From positions 6,314,501 to 6,378,500 of the forward strand of contig NC_088787.1 of NCBI RefSeq assembly GCF_949628265.1: DNA of 64,000 bases. The letters are read 5' to 3'. This document shows positions 24,530-34,329 of the stretch, piece by piece (the stretch's first letter is position 1; the number at the start of each line of letters is the position of its first letter). The DNA is from Cloeon dipterum (taxonomy: Eukaryota; Arthropoda; Insecta; Ephemeroptera; Baetidae). The notes under the pieces were generated by a model. The model searched no databases and had not been told where the DNA came from. It worked only from the letters and a program-made list of their open reading frames with translations. The position numbers and the translations under genes were made by a program.

Positions 24530-24775
24530 GATCCTCGGCAATTTTCAGTCAAGAAGGTAAAAATGGCTGTGCATATTTCGGGCTCCTGTTTGTGGTGTCG
24601 CAGCAGAAGAACTTGTTGAGGTTGCAGAATTTTTATTGCTATCAAAAATGCATAAATTGCATCCAAATTGATTTCTGGAATGATTACATTTTGTGTAAAG
24701 CACAAGGAATTTTAATAAAAGTAATTAATTTAAAAGGAACAAAGAGCAAAGAAGGTTTTTATTTTATTTTCTAAC
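24530..24775 (+). pseudogene. K'1: stray copy of the kinesin terminal exon and 3' UTR
   Basis: The stretch matches kinesin 19896-20290, including the acceptor TTTTCAG, GGTAAAAATGG, TGTGCATATTTCGG, GCAGAAGAACTTGTTGAGG and the AATAAA signal (24714). The kinesin stop (TTGAGACGG) has become TCAAGAAGG, so the former 3' UTR now stays open to TAA at 24772. No other kinesin exon is nearby, so it is a scar of duplication rather than a gene. About 155 bases present in the true kinesin 3' UTR are absent here, between two TTGTGTAA repeats. Confidence 0.8.
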
Positions 24776-24945
24776 AAACCTTGGTTTTGAAATTCTATAG
24801 GATTTACTAGTTTTTTTTCAGTGCACGTAATATGTGCCTAATCAAATCCATATGTGTATATATTTATATATTCAACAATTTCAAACACTTTCATAATTAA
24901 ATTTTTGATCCTCTTATGTAACCAAAAATTGTACCGAGTTCAAAA

Positions 24946-24951
24946 TTTATT
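24946..24951 (-). terminator. Polyadenylation signal of L1
   Basis: AATAAA on the - strand, 17 bases after the L1 stop codon. Confidence 0.5.
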
Positions 24952-24967
24952 AATTTCTGAGCAAGTT

Positions 24968-27480
24968 TTACTTATTTAAAATTTCATCACAAATTTTCAT
25001 CTCGCAAATAAACAAGTTTTTCTTTTCACAATGATAGTCATTCCAATAAAGATCATATCGATGTGAACGAAATTCGACTTCAAGACAGTGCTCCTTATCT
25101 CCAGCATTATTTGGCTCTCCGATGTTAAATTTAGTGAATCCCTGAATAGGTTTTCCTGTTCCAGACCAATAAAACCTCCCTTCTGCGCCCAAATCTGTGC
25201 CAGAAATCCAATAGTAGCTTGAGGGAAGGATATTCTTACCTACATTAAAATTAAATTAATAAATCATTTAGATGACGAAATTTCACTCACTGATAAATTC
25301 ATGGAGTGCAGTATTTTCATCCCTTGACTCGATGATAGCCAACTCCATGCCGAATAATTTGCAAAACTGTCCAGCCATGTGCCAGCTCAACTAAGGAATA
25401 AAAAACGTAAAGCAAAAATTATTATAAAAATATCGAAGAGTTCATGCACGCACCTTCTGTTTGCTCAGGTAATATTTTGATCCCGGAAAAAGGGGCAATA
25501 AACTTGAAGAAATTCTTGAATCATCTGAAAATCAATTTGGTAATTTTTAATGAGTGACGATGGAAAATCAAATTATTGCCTTAATTTGCATTTAAAAATA
25601 TATATAAATAGATGATCAATCACTCACTTTTCGTATTACTGGTACAGGTTAATTGTGCGATTTCGTTCTTCAGTTTTACTGACAAATTTTGTTCCCGGAT
25701 CAATTGAACATTTGCGTTCTCCAGTTTTTTCTTCACGAACTGCAATGAATCATCTTTCAATTTCACCTGTATCTGCGTGACATCTAGTAATATTTTTTCC
25801 TGGCTCAATTGGGCCGTCAACTCCTTCAATTTTTTCTCCTTGTCCTTCAACAACGCACTCTTCTGGGCAGTTTGTAGCGTTGAATTCTTTAGTTTTTCCT
25901 CCACGACTTCCAAAAGTTTAACATTCTGATTTAATTGTTCCTTCAAGTCCTTCAGTTCTTCCTCCATGTCTCCCAAAAGCTTAATTTTCTGGTTTAATTT
26001 CTCAGTCAGGTTCGTCAGGTTGTTATTATCTTTGATGATTAACATCTCTTTGACCTGAATCATTTCCACCGTTGCATTTTCCAGTTTTGCCGTCAAGACT
26101 TCAACCAATTCCTTTTCCTGTTTGAATTGCATCGTCACATTATTCAGTTCTTCCTTCTTTTCTTCCAGTTTTGCTGTCAAGTTGTTTATTTCTACCGTTG
26201 AGTTTTTCAGCTTTTCCTCCACGATTTTGAACAACTCTTTGTCCTGGATCATTTGCACCGTTGCATTTTCCAGGTTTTCCCTCAAGCTGTCAATCGATTC
26301 ATTTTTCTGGTCTAATTGTTCCGTCAGGTCCTTCAGTTCTTCATCTTTTTCTTTTAACAACGCTTCGACTTGGCTTAATTGTTCCGTCGCGTTCTTTAGA
26401 TTTTCCTTCAAGCCTTCAACCAATTCCTTTACCTGTTTTAATTGCATCGTCACATTATTCAGTTCTTCCTTCTTTTCTTCCAGTTTTTCTCTCAAATCAT
26501 TTTTCAGGATCAATTGGGTCGTTGCGTTGTCCAGTTTTGCTGTCAAGTTGTTTATTTCTACCGTTGAGTTTTTCAGCTTTTCCTCCACGATTTTGAGCAA
26601 CTCTTTGTCCTGGCTCATTTGCACCGTTGCATTGTTCAGGTTTTCCCTCAAGTTGTCAATCAATTCATTTTTCTGGTCTAATTGTTCCGTCCTGTTCTTT
26701 AATTTTTCCTTCAAGTCTACAACCAATTTCTTTTCCTGGTTTAATTGTATCGTAACATTATTCAGTTTTTCCTTCTTTTCTTCTAACAACAATTTTTCCT
26801 GAGCCACCGCGTTTTCCAGGTTTCCCTCAGTGGCTTTTGCCAATTCTTTTTCTCTACTCAGTTCCTCCAGTGCGTCTTCCAGTTTTGCTGTCAAGTCTTT
26901 TTTATCTACCGTTGAGTTTTTCAGCTTTTCCTCCACGATTTCGAACAACTCTTTGTACTGGATCATTTGCACCGTTGCATTGTCCAGGTTTTCCCTCAAG
27001 TTGTCAATCGTTTCATTTTTCTGGACTAATTGTTCCGTCAGGTCCTTCAATTGTTTCTCTTTTTCTTCTAACAACTCTTTGTTATTGTCTAATTGCTCCG
27101 TCACGTTTTTCAGGTCTTCCTTCACGGCTATATTAAGCTCAATTTTCAGGTTCATTTGCATCGTTGCATTGTCCAGGTTTTCCCTCAAGTTGTCGATCGT
27201 TTTATTTTTCTGGACTAATTGTTCCTTCAGGTCCTTAAGTTCTTCCTCCTTATTTTTTAACAACGTTTTGTCTTGCTCCATCGTGGTATTCAGTTTTTTC
27301 TGTTCTTCCTTCAAATCATCCCGTTCTTTCGTTAAGTCTGCACATGAACTGTAAATTGTTAGCACAGTTAAAAGAGTCCGCATTTTCGAGCCAATTAAGG
27401 TACTTACTCGACAGGACCAACAGTACTAACAGTACCAACAATATCATCTTAATCATAGATTGGAACATCATGTTCACCAT
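24968..27480 (-). CDS. L1: long-stalk secreted C-type lectin with glycosylated coiled coil
   Basis: Probable carbohydrate-binding secreted protein, 741 residues in this model. Exons on the - strand are 27408-27480 (start ATG 27480, hydrophobic MVNMMFQSMIKMILLVLLVL as signal peptide), 25628-27337, 25454-25524, 25291-25390 and 24968-25239. The large exon is a heptad coiled coil with dense N-x-T/S sequons (LENAT, KNST, NNVT). The last three exons form a C-type lectin domain: GSKYYLSKQK, LSWHMAGQFCKLFGMELAII, then YYWISGTDLGAEGRFYW, GEPNNAGDKEHC, YWNDYHCEKKNLFIC. EPN and WND are the calcium/mannose-type ligand motifs, and the two family cysteine pairs are present. Exon 28471-28584 upstream cannot feed this frame. 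A start at MRTLLTVLTIYSSCA (27383) is a possible alternative, but that segment reads like a short intron with a CTAAC branch site. Confidence 0.75.
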
Positions 27481-27907
27481 CAGATAAATACTCCTTTGAA
27501 AAAAAATAATTATTTTTTTCTACATATCTTTTAGTTGATTTAAAGGCTAAATGATCATGAAGTTGAAACTCGTACGCGGAAATTACTCAGTCCTACAGTA
27601 GCATTGAATTTTTTATATAATGTTATTTACTTAAAAAATGTTTACTATCCACTGCGCCACGAGGCCGCTTGGATTTTCCGTTAATTTTATAGCTTTTAAA
27701 TTTTAACGATCCTCATTATAGTTTTCAAAAGCTGTATCACAAAAAGTTGTTAATAATGCAATCCTAAAAGAACACAAAACTCGATCCGATGGATATATAC
27801 TGTTTTAAAAATGACAAGAGCTTATTTCAGCAAATTTGTAGGTCTGCGTCTGCAGGGCGGAAGGATCCTCGATTACTTCACAAAAGCAGGAAACTCATAA
27901 ATAATTC

Positions 27908-28141
27908 TTTTTTCTCTTTTTATCCCTGTTCTCTCGGACCGGGAAGGGCGCGCACTGCACTAGCACGAATGCTGAAACTCGGGTCCCAATAACACCGCGA
28001 ACGGAATGAATGGGCGCACCAGGCCGCACAGGGACCCAGCCCACTCAAGGGCCACTTGCCTCCGCACCGAGGACTGCATTGAAACGCTACACATTCGTCC
28101 CGTGAAGCCAAACCACGCATGCTGCAAAGGTGCAAGCCAGC
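27908..28141 (-). mobile_element. SINE-like retroposon, copy B, inside the L1 5' intron
   Basis: The same element as at 11828, inverted. It is bounded by a 5-base direct repeat AATTC (27903-27907 and 28142-28146) and has its A-rich tail at the low-coordinate end. The matching sites in L2 (near 41660) and L3 are empty and hold a single AATTC, so this is a clean filled versus empty site comparison. Confidence 0.8.
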
Positions 28142-28470
28142 AATTCGGCTGTGAAAGTATTGGCCAGCAAATTTTCATGAAATAATAAAGGAATTTTAAT
28201 TTTAAATAAATATTCTAAGTTTAGAAACAGATCAAGCAAGCCAGATAATATACAAAAATGTTACAAATTTTTTAAAATCAAAATCTAATTTTTTTTAGTA
28301 ATTATATTAATTGCGCTTCTAAATATTGTAATTTGTGTATCGATCCTGGATGGTTTTCACCGCAAATAAGAAACCCTGACACTTATATAGTATAGCTAAC
28401 ATTATATATTGTGCGAACGTTTCATTCTTTTCGAATCCAAGACAAAAAGTCTAATAATGCGTATATATAC

Positions 28471-28584
28471 CTCGTCGTAGTTTGGAAATGCAGCCGCATC
28501 ACTTTCCTCGGGTTGCTGCTGCTTAGCCGTCAATGCGTGGCTGAAAGACAGAAGCACCAGCAAAATAATGCTTTTCCTGTCCAT
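28471..28584 (-). CDS. Upstream signal-peptide exon of L1
   Basis: A 38-codon exon, MDRKSIILLVLLSFSHALTA..NYDE, ends at a GAG|GTATAT donor in phase 0. It matches exon 1 of the S genes. In L1, joining it to the next exon (27408-27493) reads EYLSDGEHDVPIYD and then a TAA, so it would give only a 52-residue secreted peptide. It may therefore be a leftover exon, a 5' leader, or code a small separate peptide. Confidence 0.55.
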
Positions 28585-28640
28585 CCTGTAGCTGGACTAC
28601 AAACGAACAAGAGCTTTTTTCAGACTAGCAAACGAGCGTC

Positions 28641-28691
28641 TTTATCGTTTCGCTTTATATATGCTGTGCGTCTGTAACAACATCTTATCAG
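28641..28691 (-). promoter_or_regulatory. L1 promoter: TATA box and two GATA motifs
   Basis: On the - strand, a TATA box TATATAAAG (28653-28661) lies about 70 bases before the exon-1 ATG. It is flanked by CGATAAA (28641-28647) and CTGATAAG (28684-28691). GATA factors of this motif class drive gut and fat-body genes in insects; their use here is inferred. Confidence 0.45.
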
Positions 28692-28699
28692 TGACCTTT

Positions 28700-29149
28700 T
28701 GACGTCCCGAATAATGCCACTCTTAAAAAGTAACAGCTGAAATTATTTATAATATGAATTGATATGGGAAACATTTCTTGGTCAAATAATTTACAAAAAT
28801 TTAATTAAATCAATGAAGAAGACAGTGAAGAGACCTCAAATAGCCGTCCCATTGAAGAACTTTCTGCTATTTTTTTTAATAAAATTCCGATGACGCTGTG
28901 CTCTCGGGACGAATAAATTTTTTATCAACTCGGGTTGCGACACCAAAAAGTCTAACAGCCGAGAGGAGGAAAGTTTGCGAAAATTCTGTAAGTGTAAAGT
29001 TCAAAACAGCTAAAAAATATTCACTTTCTTTGAGAAAAAATAGTTAAAGGGTTAGTATAAAAAATAAGCCAAATGGTGCGTTAGGAAACTCTGTTAAAAT
29101 TAGATAAATTCCTCTCTATTAATAATTTTATAGGACCGAAATTGTACAT
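28700..29149. other. Spacer between L1 and Z1
   Basis: AT-rich spacer. Part of it (28765-29110) resembles 37480-37590 upstream of the S1 gene, showing that L and S genes share 5' flanks by descent. No gene seen. Confidence 0.5.
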
Positions 29150-29449
29150 TCAAAATATTTCTGCACTATAGCTGTGACAATTGCGATTAAGCTTGGCATT
29201 ATTTATCATCATCCTCTTGGCGGCTTTGTTGTGAGAAGAAAAAGGTCTTCTTATTTCTGCTCTTCTCCATGCCGGCCATCGCGAAGGTGATGACGGAGCA
29301 GGTTTATTGTCCTCAAATAAATTCCACAAATCCGACATTTTAAACTGTCTTGTGTTCTGCTTTTTGTGTTTCGTCTTGAGGTGTTGAATGAGCCGGCTTT
29401 CCTCGCGGAACGTCTTCACACAGTCGGGACATTGAAACATCATCATCAT
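29150..29449 (-). CDS. Z1: small C2H2 zinc-finger ORF
   Basis: A 99-residue frame from four consecutive ATGs holds one canonical C2H2 finger, FQCPDCVKTFREESRLIQ then HLKTKH (C-x2-C-x12-H-x4-H), followed by a basic stretch. One finger is a weak DNA binder, so it may be the last exon of a larger gene (TTGCAAG just upstream could be an acceptor), but I found no partner exons. In Z2 and Z3 the frame differs at the C-terminal end and stops earlier, so the tail is not conserved. Confidence 0.45.
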   Translation of the reverse strand: MMMMFQCPDCVKTFREESRLIQHLKTKHKKQNTRQFKMSDLWNLFEDNKPAPSSPSRWPAWRRAEIRRPFSSHNKAAKRMMINNAKLNRNCHSYSAEIF

Positions 29450-29509
29450 CTTGACTTGCAATAACCAGCTAAAATTACTATTTTTTTCAAGTTTTTCAGG
29501 TTGTTGCAC

Positions 29510-30323
29510 CCCCTAATTTCGGATTCTAAATGCATGATCAGCAATTGCAAATTAATAGCACCCGTATACCCACCGTTGTAATCTCTTTGACCTTCTCCTA
29601 GCAGCTGAAGTTTAGGGATTCTTAATTTCCACCCCTAAGTGGGGAATACCGGCGTTCGCTTTTATCATCAAAATTGGAGCATAATGGGGATGAAAGTGGA
29701 TGATGGCCCTTTAGCTGGTCAGGGGAGATTGAGACGAGTCCAATGATGGGTGGATTTTGCAATTCTGATGATAAGGACCAAAAATTTCCAATTTTGAAAA
29801 ATAAATTTTTTAATTTTGATGCACGGAATTTCTTGATAGCAAAAAAACCGCCTATGAAATTTTCTGCAAAGTTCAAACATGGGACAGTATTTAAAAACAT
29901 TTTCTATTTTTCAAAAATACATTTAGATTTTATACTTTTAAATACATTCTGAACCCTTCAAAATGTGCTTTTTACTAAAACAAATTTAAAGCAATCATAT
30001 TTGATCCTTTTTATACACAATGAGAAAAAAATATATATATTCGAATTGTAGCTGCACGCGTATTTTTGCCGCCACCAACCCTTAAAAAAATCTTCCCTGA
30101 GCAATGCGACCATTCTCTCCCTCCACCTGACGGCGAAGGGAGAGAACTGGGTTTTTGTTGTTGTTTTCCACTCTCGCATCGTGGCCACGTGAACAACAAA
30201 CAAAATTCAATAGTCTCGTCAATTTCGGCCCGAATTTCGCGCACAAATTAGTTGTTGGACGGACAAGTGGCTGAATCAAACGCCCAATTAACAGATTCGT
30301 GAGTTCAGATCACCTTTGCAGAC
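29510..30323. other. Spacer and 5' region of F1
   Basis: No gene was supported here. The last 250 bases upstream of the F1 ATG hold CpG-containing sequence (GGCCACGTG near 30182, an E-box) that is conserved in all three units and could be the F promoter. Confidence 0.4.
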
Positions 30324-32791
30324 ATGTACGATAAAATAACGAAAATAATACGGCACCGAAAATTCGCCTCGGATCGCATTCGAGCCGCAGCCGCGGATTG
30401 GGAAGTGAAACTCGAGCCCAACTTCGAGCTTAATCATTTTCCTCAGTTGCGTAAGTATTAAAATTATATTCTTACCTGGGACCATCACATTTTAGTGGGT
30501 TTTGGGGGTTTTTTTCGAATTTTTTTCATCACAGGTCGTAGATTTCTTTTGGTATTTTGATAAATTTATTTTCTTGGCAAAGAAATTTTAAAAATTATGA
30601 ATATTACACTAAATTCTAATTCTCTAATTTTTATTTTGTAGCAACAGACGTGATTGCGAAAATTGTGCTCAAACTGATGGCGAAAAAATGCACCAAGCTT
30701 GTGAGGGAGAAAGAGGAAATGGAAGTTCTGATGCTCCCAGTCCTTAGCCTCTTCCTCGCCATGAGGCCCGCAAAAATTGATCTAACCGCCTTTCTTACGT
30801 TTTGTCCGATGCGTCTGAAATGTCGGTATTTCAAAGAGGTAACTAAAGAAATAAAATTAATAAATTCATTTTTAAATTTAAAAAATAATGTTTTAGGCTG
30901 TGATTCGAATCGCTACGAAGAACCCGGAGGTGGAAGAGTTGTCTCTGGCCACCCTTGCAAATCGATTCTTCCTCACAATTCATAAAGTAGCCGATGCTGA
31001 GCTGTTGGAAGCTCTGGGAAAATTAACCCGCCTAAAATCTCTGAGAATTGAGGAAATATTTGAATTTCGATTGGTCGACGTGATTGATCTATGCAAAAAC
31101 CTCCCGCATCTTGAAAACATCAAAATAGTGCTGGAAAAACAAACGACGCGCCTCATTCTTAAAAAACCGAAGATCGCCCAGAAAATGAAAACTGCTATGT
31201 CAAAGCTAAAGGTTTTCATGTTTGACACGCGTGGGATCAACATCAATACCAGCCTGATCAATCTTTGCGCTGAACATCTGCCCAATTTGCGAGTCATTGG
31301 CGACTTTTCGGACGGATTCAGCAGTTTTGACGACTGCAACATGATGGCTGACATCGCCGCCGATCCTGGAACCTCTAATCTACGCCATTTGCTGTTAGAT
31401 TTTTATGCCATTGAATGCTGCGATGAAATACAGATTGCTAAGTTTCCTTTGGCTCGTCATCTCAAGGTAAAGTATTTTTTTTAAATTATTATTAAAGACC
31501 CATCTTTGACGAAAATTTTGAGCACATCTATCTACTATTTTTGAGGGTCGAATTAGGTTAATGTAGATAATTTTTCCGACCAAAACGTCGAGCGCGACAT
31601 GCGTCTCACATAAGTATACAACATTTTTCCTGCTAAAACAATACGAATGCGTGAATTGCGCATGCGTCAAAGCTAGTTTGAGCACTTGCAGAGAGAACAA
31701 CCTGTACATGAACGACGAATGAATTCTTTTGTCAGATTAAGCCATATTTGACGCATGCCCAGATCTCACATAATCTCACATACGCATGTTCTGGAGGTAA
31801 AAGGTCCATTTTACCGAATTTGACCTTCAAAAATCGATTGGTGTGCTCAGAAATTTCGTCAAACTTTTAGTCTTTAATAATTTTTTCCTAATCAATAGTT
31901 AAATTTAATTTTCTTCGTATATTAATTAAAACCCTTATTTTCTAATTTAATCAGATCAGCACTTGGCCGGACGATGGCGTTGAGGAGCACTACTTGGAAT
32001 CTTGGCTTTCGCAGTTGACAAACTTGGAAAGTTTGCAGATTGAATTTTGTGTCCCGCCAGACGTAATTCGCCGGTTTCTGGAAAAATTTGGACCGAGTTT
32101 GAAAGCCCTGAATATTATATACTGCATCGACGATCCCAACGAAACGAATTTATCGTTCAGCGATATTTTCGCTCTCTGCCCGAAGTTGGAGCGCCTCCAC
32201 TTGGGCGGGAACATCCTTGAGGACGCGGCACCTCTCACGACTTTCAGCCACCTCAGAGAACTCGGATTGGAATTTTTTCGGTAACGAAAATTAATTTACT
32301 CCCTTCATTGACACTATTTATATAATTTGAATTCGCGTAGGAAGTTTAACAACCGAATTAAACTGAGTGAAATTCTGCGAGCGCCCCTCTTGGAAAAAAT
32401 CACCTTTGAAGGATCCTGTTTGGACTTTGAAGATCTGCAGAAAACCACCGCTTTAATAGCCGACAAGACAATATTGAGAGGATTAAAAACTCTCCATGTT
32501 AGTGATAATTGGCGTTCATTCAGTGGCTTGAAAGCTGAATATTTCCAAGAAATTTCCAAGTTCATCAAATGTGCCGTGACATCGATTCCCGGTTTAAAAG
32601 ATGTAAAATTTGACGTTAATAATCTGTGCAGTGGCTACTCAGTGCTGGCAAGGAGCATCAGGGATGGAAAAACTCAAAATAATGATGTTCCTGGCGTCAC
32701 CCAATTTTTCGCGGGTCAAACCATCGATGACGAACTATTGAATTTGTACGTGGATGAAGAGTTGATTCAAATGCTTGATAAATTTTTTTAA
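30324..32791 (+). CDS. F1: LRR / F-box-like protein
   Basis: Five exons join in phase: 30324-30450, 30642-30838, 30897-31466, 31955-32280 and 32341-32791, giving 556 residues. The start is the ATG of MYDKITKIIRHRKF. Near residues 40-60, FPQLPTDVIAKIVLKLM resembles a degenerate F-box (LPxDVIxKIhxxL). Irregular leucine-rich repeats follow: LTRLKSLRIEEI, LPHLENIKIVL, LTNLESLQIEF, CPKLERLHLGG, LRGLKTLHVSD. F-box/LRR proteins usually bring substrates to SCF ubiquitin ligases, but the F-box call is weak, so only an LRR scaffold is safe. There is no signal peptide, so the product is intracellular, unlike its lectin neighbours. A MITE sits in intron 3. AATAAA follows at about 32835. The gene lies between L1 and D1 on the opposite strand. 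Confidence 0.7.
31492..31877. mobile_element. TTAA-flanked MITE in F1 intron 3
   Basis: Same family as the palindromic element at 17295: TTAAAGAC start, GGTCGAATTAGG, GCGCATGCGTCAAAG, AATCGATTGGTGTGCTCAGAAA and TTAA end. It is more diverged than the kinesin copy and has an insert in the centre. Identical copies lie in F2 and F3. Confidence 0.7.
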
Positions 32792-33145
32792 TGGTTGCCA
32801 TGCGCTTTCATATGTTAGTTTTTTATGGTTTTTAATAAAATTTTCGAAAGAAATACGAACCATTCATAGTTTAATTGATAATAAAATATACCTCTAAATT
32901 GCGATGGTTTTGAGTAGAGGTCTCATAGCTAGACAGTTGATTTCAATGTGATTTATAAATGTTTTATTTAATACTAAAAGAAATGTGTAAAAAAAGATGA
33001 ATAATGAAAGCACAGCTGATTTTTGAGGTCTTTGGAAATAGGAAATAAACATGTTTTAGTTCACACAAAATTATCCAACTTTATAAGCCAAAAAATAACA
33101 ATGCGAAATTTCAAACAAACTCGGATAAAGTTAGACTTTTAATAT

Positions 33146-33876
33146 TTAAAAGTTAATCTGCTTGCATAGCGTTAGGAATGAATGATCGAATTTGCAGAAA
33201 AAAATGGGCACTTTAGCTTTATCAAAATAATCATTGTGGGAGACACGAACAGGACTCGGTTCTTCGCTGCCGAACTGTTGGAAATATTGGGAGCTCATCT
33301 CTTCGGATTGGTTTATTGGCTTCATATAGGCAGGAACCTCTTCTGAAGTGCTGCACCAGCGCACTGCTCCTTTCGAGTCTTGGAAAGTTTCATCCAAGAG
33401 AACAAAATTTTCATCTGTTGCGAATAAACCGCGTGTTTAATCTGGTCTCAAATCAATTTTGTTCTAATGCGTACTCCAAGGAACTAGGACGCCATCTTTG
33501 TTTTCCATGAATAAAGATTTCTTTTTGACAAATTGATGGAGCATTTTCATTCTGTCGAGCGTGGATTGCGTCACTGTCACCAAGGTTCCGTTTGCTGCCG
33601 CACACTTGGAGGCAGCGCCCGCAGGAGGGAAGCCCTGTGACAATAAAGCTCTGAAAAATTCTAGTTTAAAAAAAATGGGGGGACTAATTGCCTTTTTATC
33701 ATCAGTGATTTTATTCGTAAACACGTCGTTCAAGGGGGTTGGTTTAAAATTTTCCACTGCGAGGAATCAAATAAAATGATAAAGAATTTTTTCTAATTTA
33801 AATATTACTCAGTTCCATGCAAGCTTCCTTCCAAGTCAAATTTTTCGGTTGCAAATATTTAAAGATACAACGAGAG
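33146..33876 (-). CDS. D1: divergent C-type-lectin-like gene (3' part)
   Basis: Three exons read in phase on the - strand: 33809-33876, 33475-33756 and 33146-33414, about 206 residues. Lectin-like pieces are YLQPKNLTWKEACMEL (the TWxEAxxxC helix), KCAAANGTLVTVTQSTLDRM (NGTLV..) and KGAVRWCSTSEEVPAY, then DKAKVPIFFCK near the end. EPN/WND calcium ligands are absent, so sugar binding by the usual route is unlikely. No upstream exon with a signal peptide was found, so the gene is either partial or its first exon is not recognised. It converges with F1, leaving about 350 bases between the stops. Confidence 0.5.
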
Positions 33877-34109
33877 CTGTTGAATTACCAAAATACTTAG
33901 AAAGGGAATAATAAAAGAACATAATTATTTTTTTTTACAAAATTGGTTATTTCAATTCAACTGTTTTAATTTTAAATTTCATTGCATTGATTTATTCAAT
34001 AATTTTGAACCATTACATTATTAAATTTTATATAACCAAAAATTTAATGTTTACGATAATAAAAGCATTAAATTTTTTAATTTCTGAGCGAATTGAATGC
34101 AATTTTAAT

Positions 34110-34329
34110 AGTTTAAAAGTTCAATCTCACAAATAATCAAGTTTTCAAGTTAGTGAATTCCTGAATAGGTTTTCATGTTCCAGACCAGTAAAACCTCCCT
34201 TCTGCGCCTAAGAAATCCAATAGTAGCTTGCGGGAAGATTCTGCCCTACATTAAAATTAAATTAATAAATCATTTAGATAACGAAATTTCACTCACGGAT
34301 AAATTCAAAGAGTGCGCAGAGTTTTCGTC
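34110..34329 (-). pseudogene. Degenerate lectin-domain exons downstream of S1
   Basis: On the - strand this stretch matches the last lectin exon of the L genes (AGAAGGGAGGTTTTACTGG, TATTCAGGAATTCACTAA) but lacks the middle that codes EPN and WND. It also holds the 3' end of lectin exon 2 with its GTGAGTG donor. It is a relic of the lectin domain that the S genes lost. Copies recur one and two periods later. Confidence 0.7.

Noticed and set aside
24448-24774. Opposed 85-residue frames over K' as a novel gene
   Set aside because: The sequence is a copy of the kinesin 3' UTR and acceptor region. The open frame is noted as a finding but a gene is not supported.
26122-26802. Long + strand frames opposite the lectin rods (up to 226 residues, Ser/Phe-rich), also at 39582, 40584, 53115, 53773 and 54117
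   Set aside because: They are mirror frames of the repetitive coiled-coil exon, which has few stops on either strand. They have no domain of their own and the rod frame explains the bias.
27337-27383. Start codon at 27383 (MRTLLTVLTIYSSCA) as the true L1 start
   Set aside because: It looks signal-peptide-like, but the segment has short-intron features: donor GTAAGT at 27407, a CTAAC branch-like site and two AG acceptors. Kept only as an alternative.
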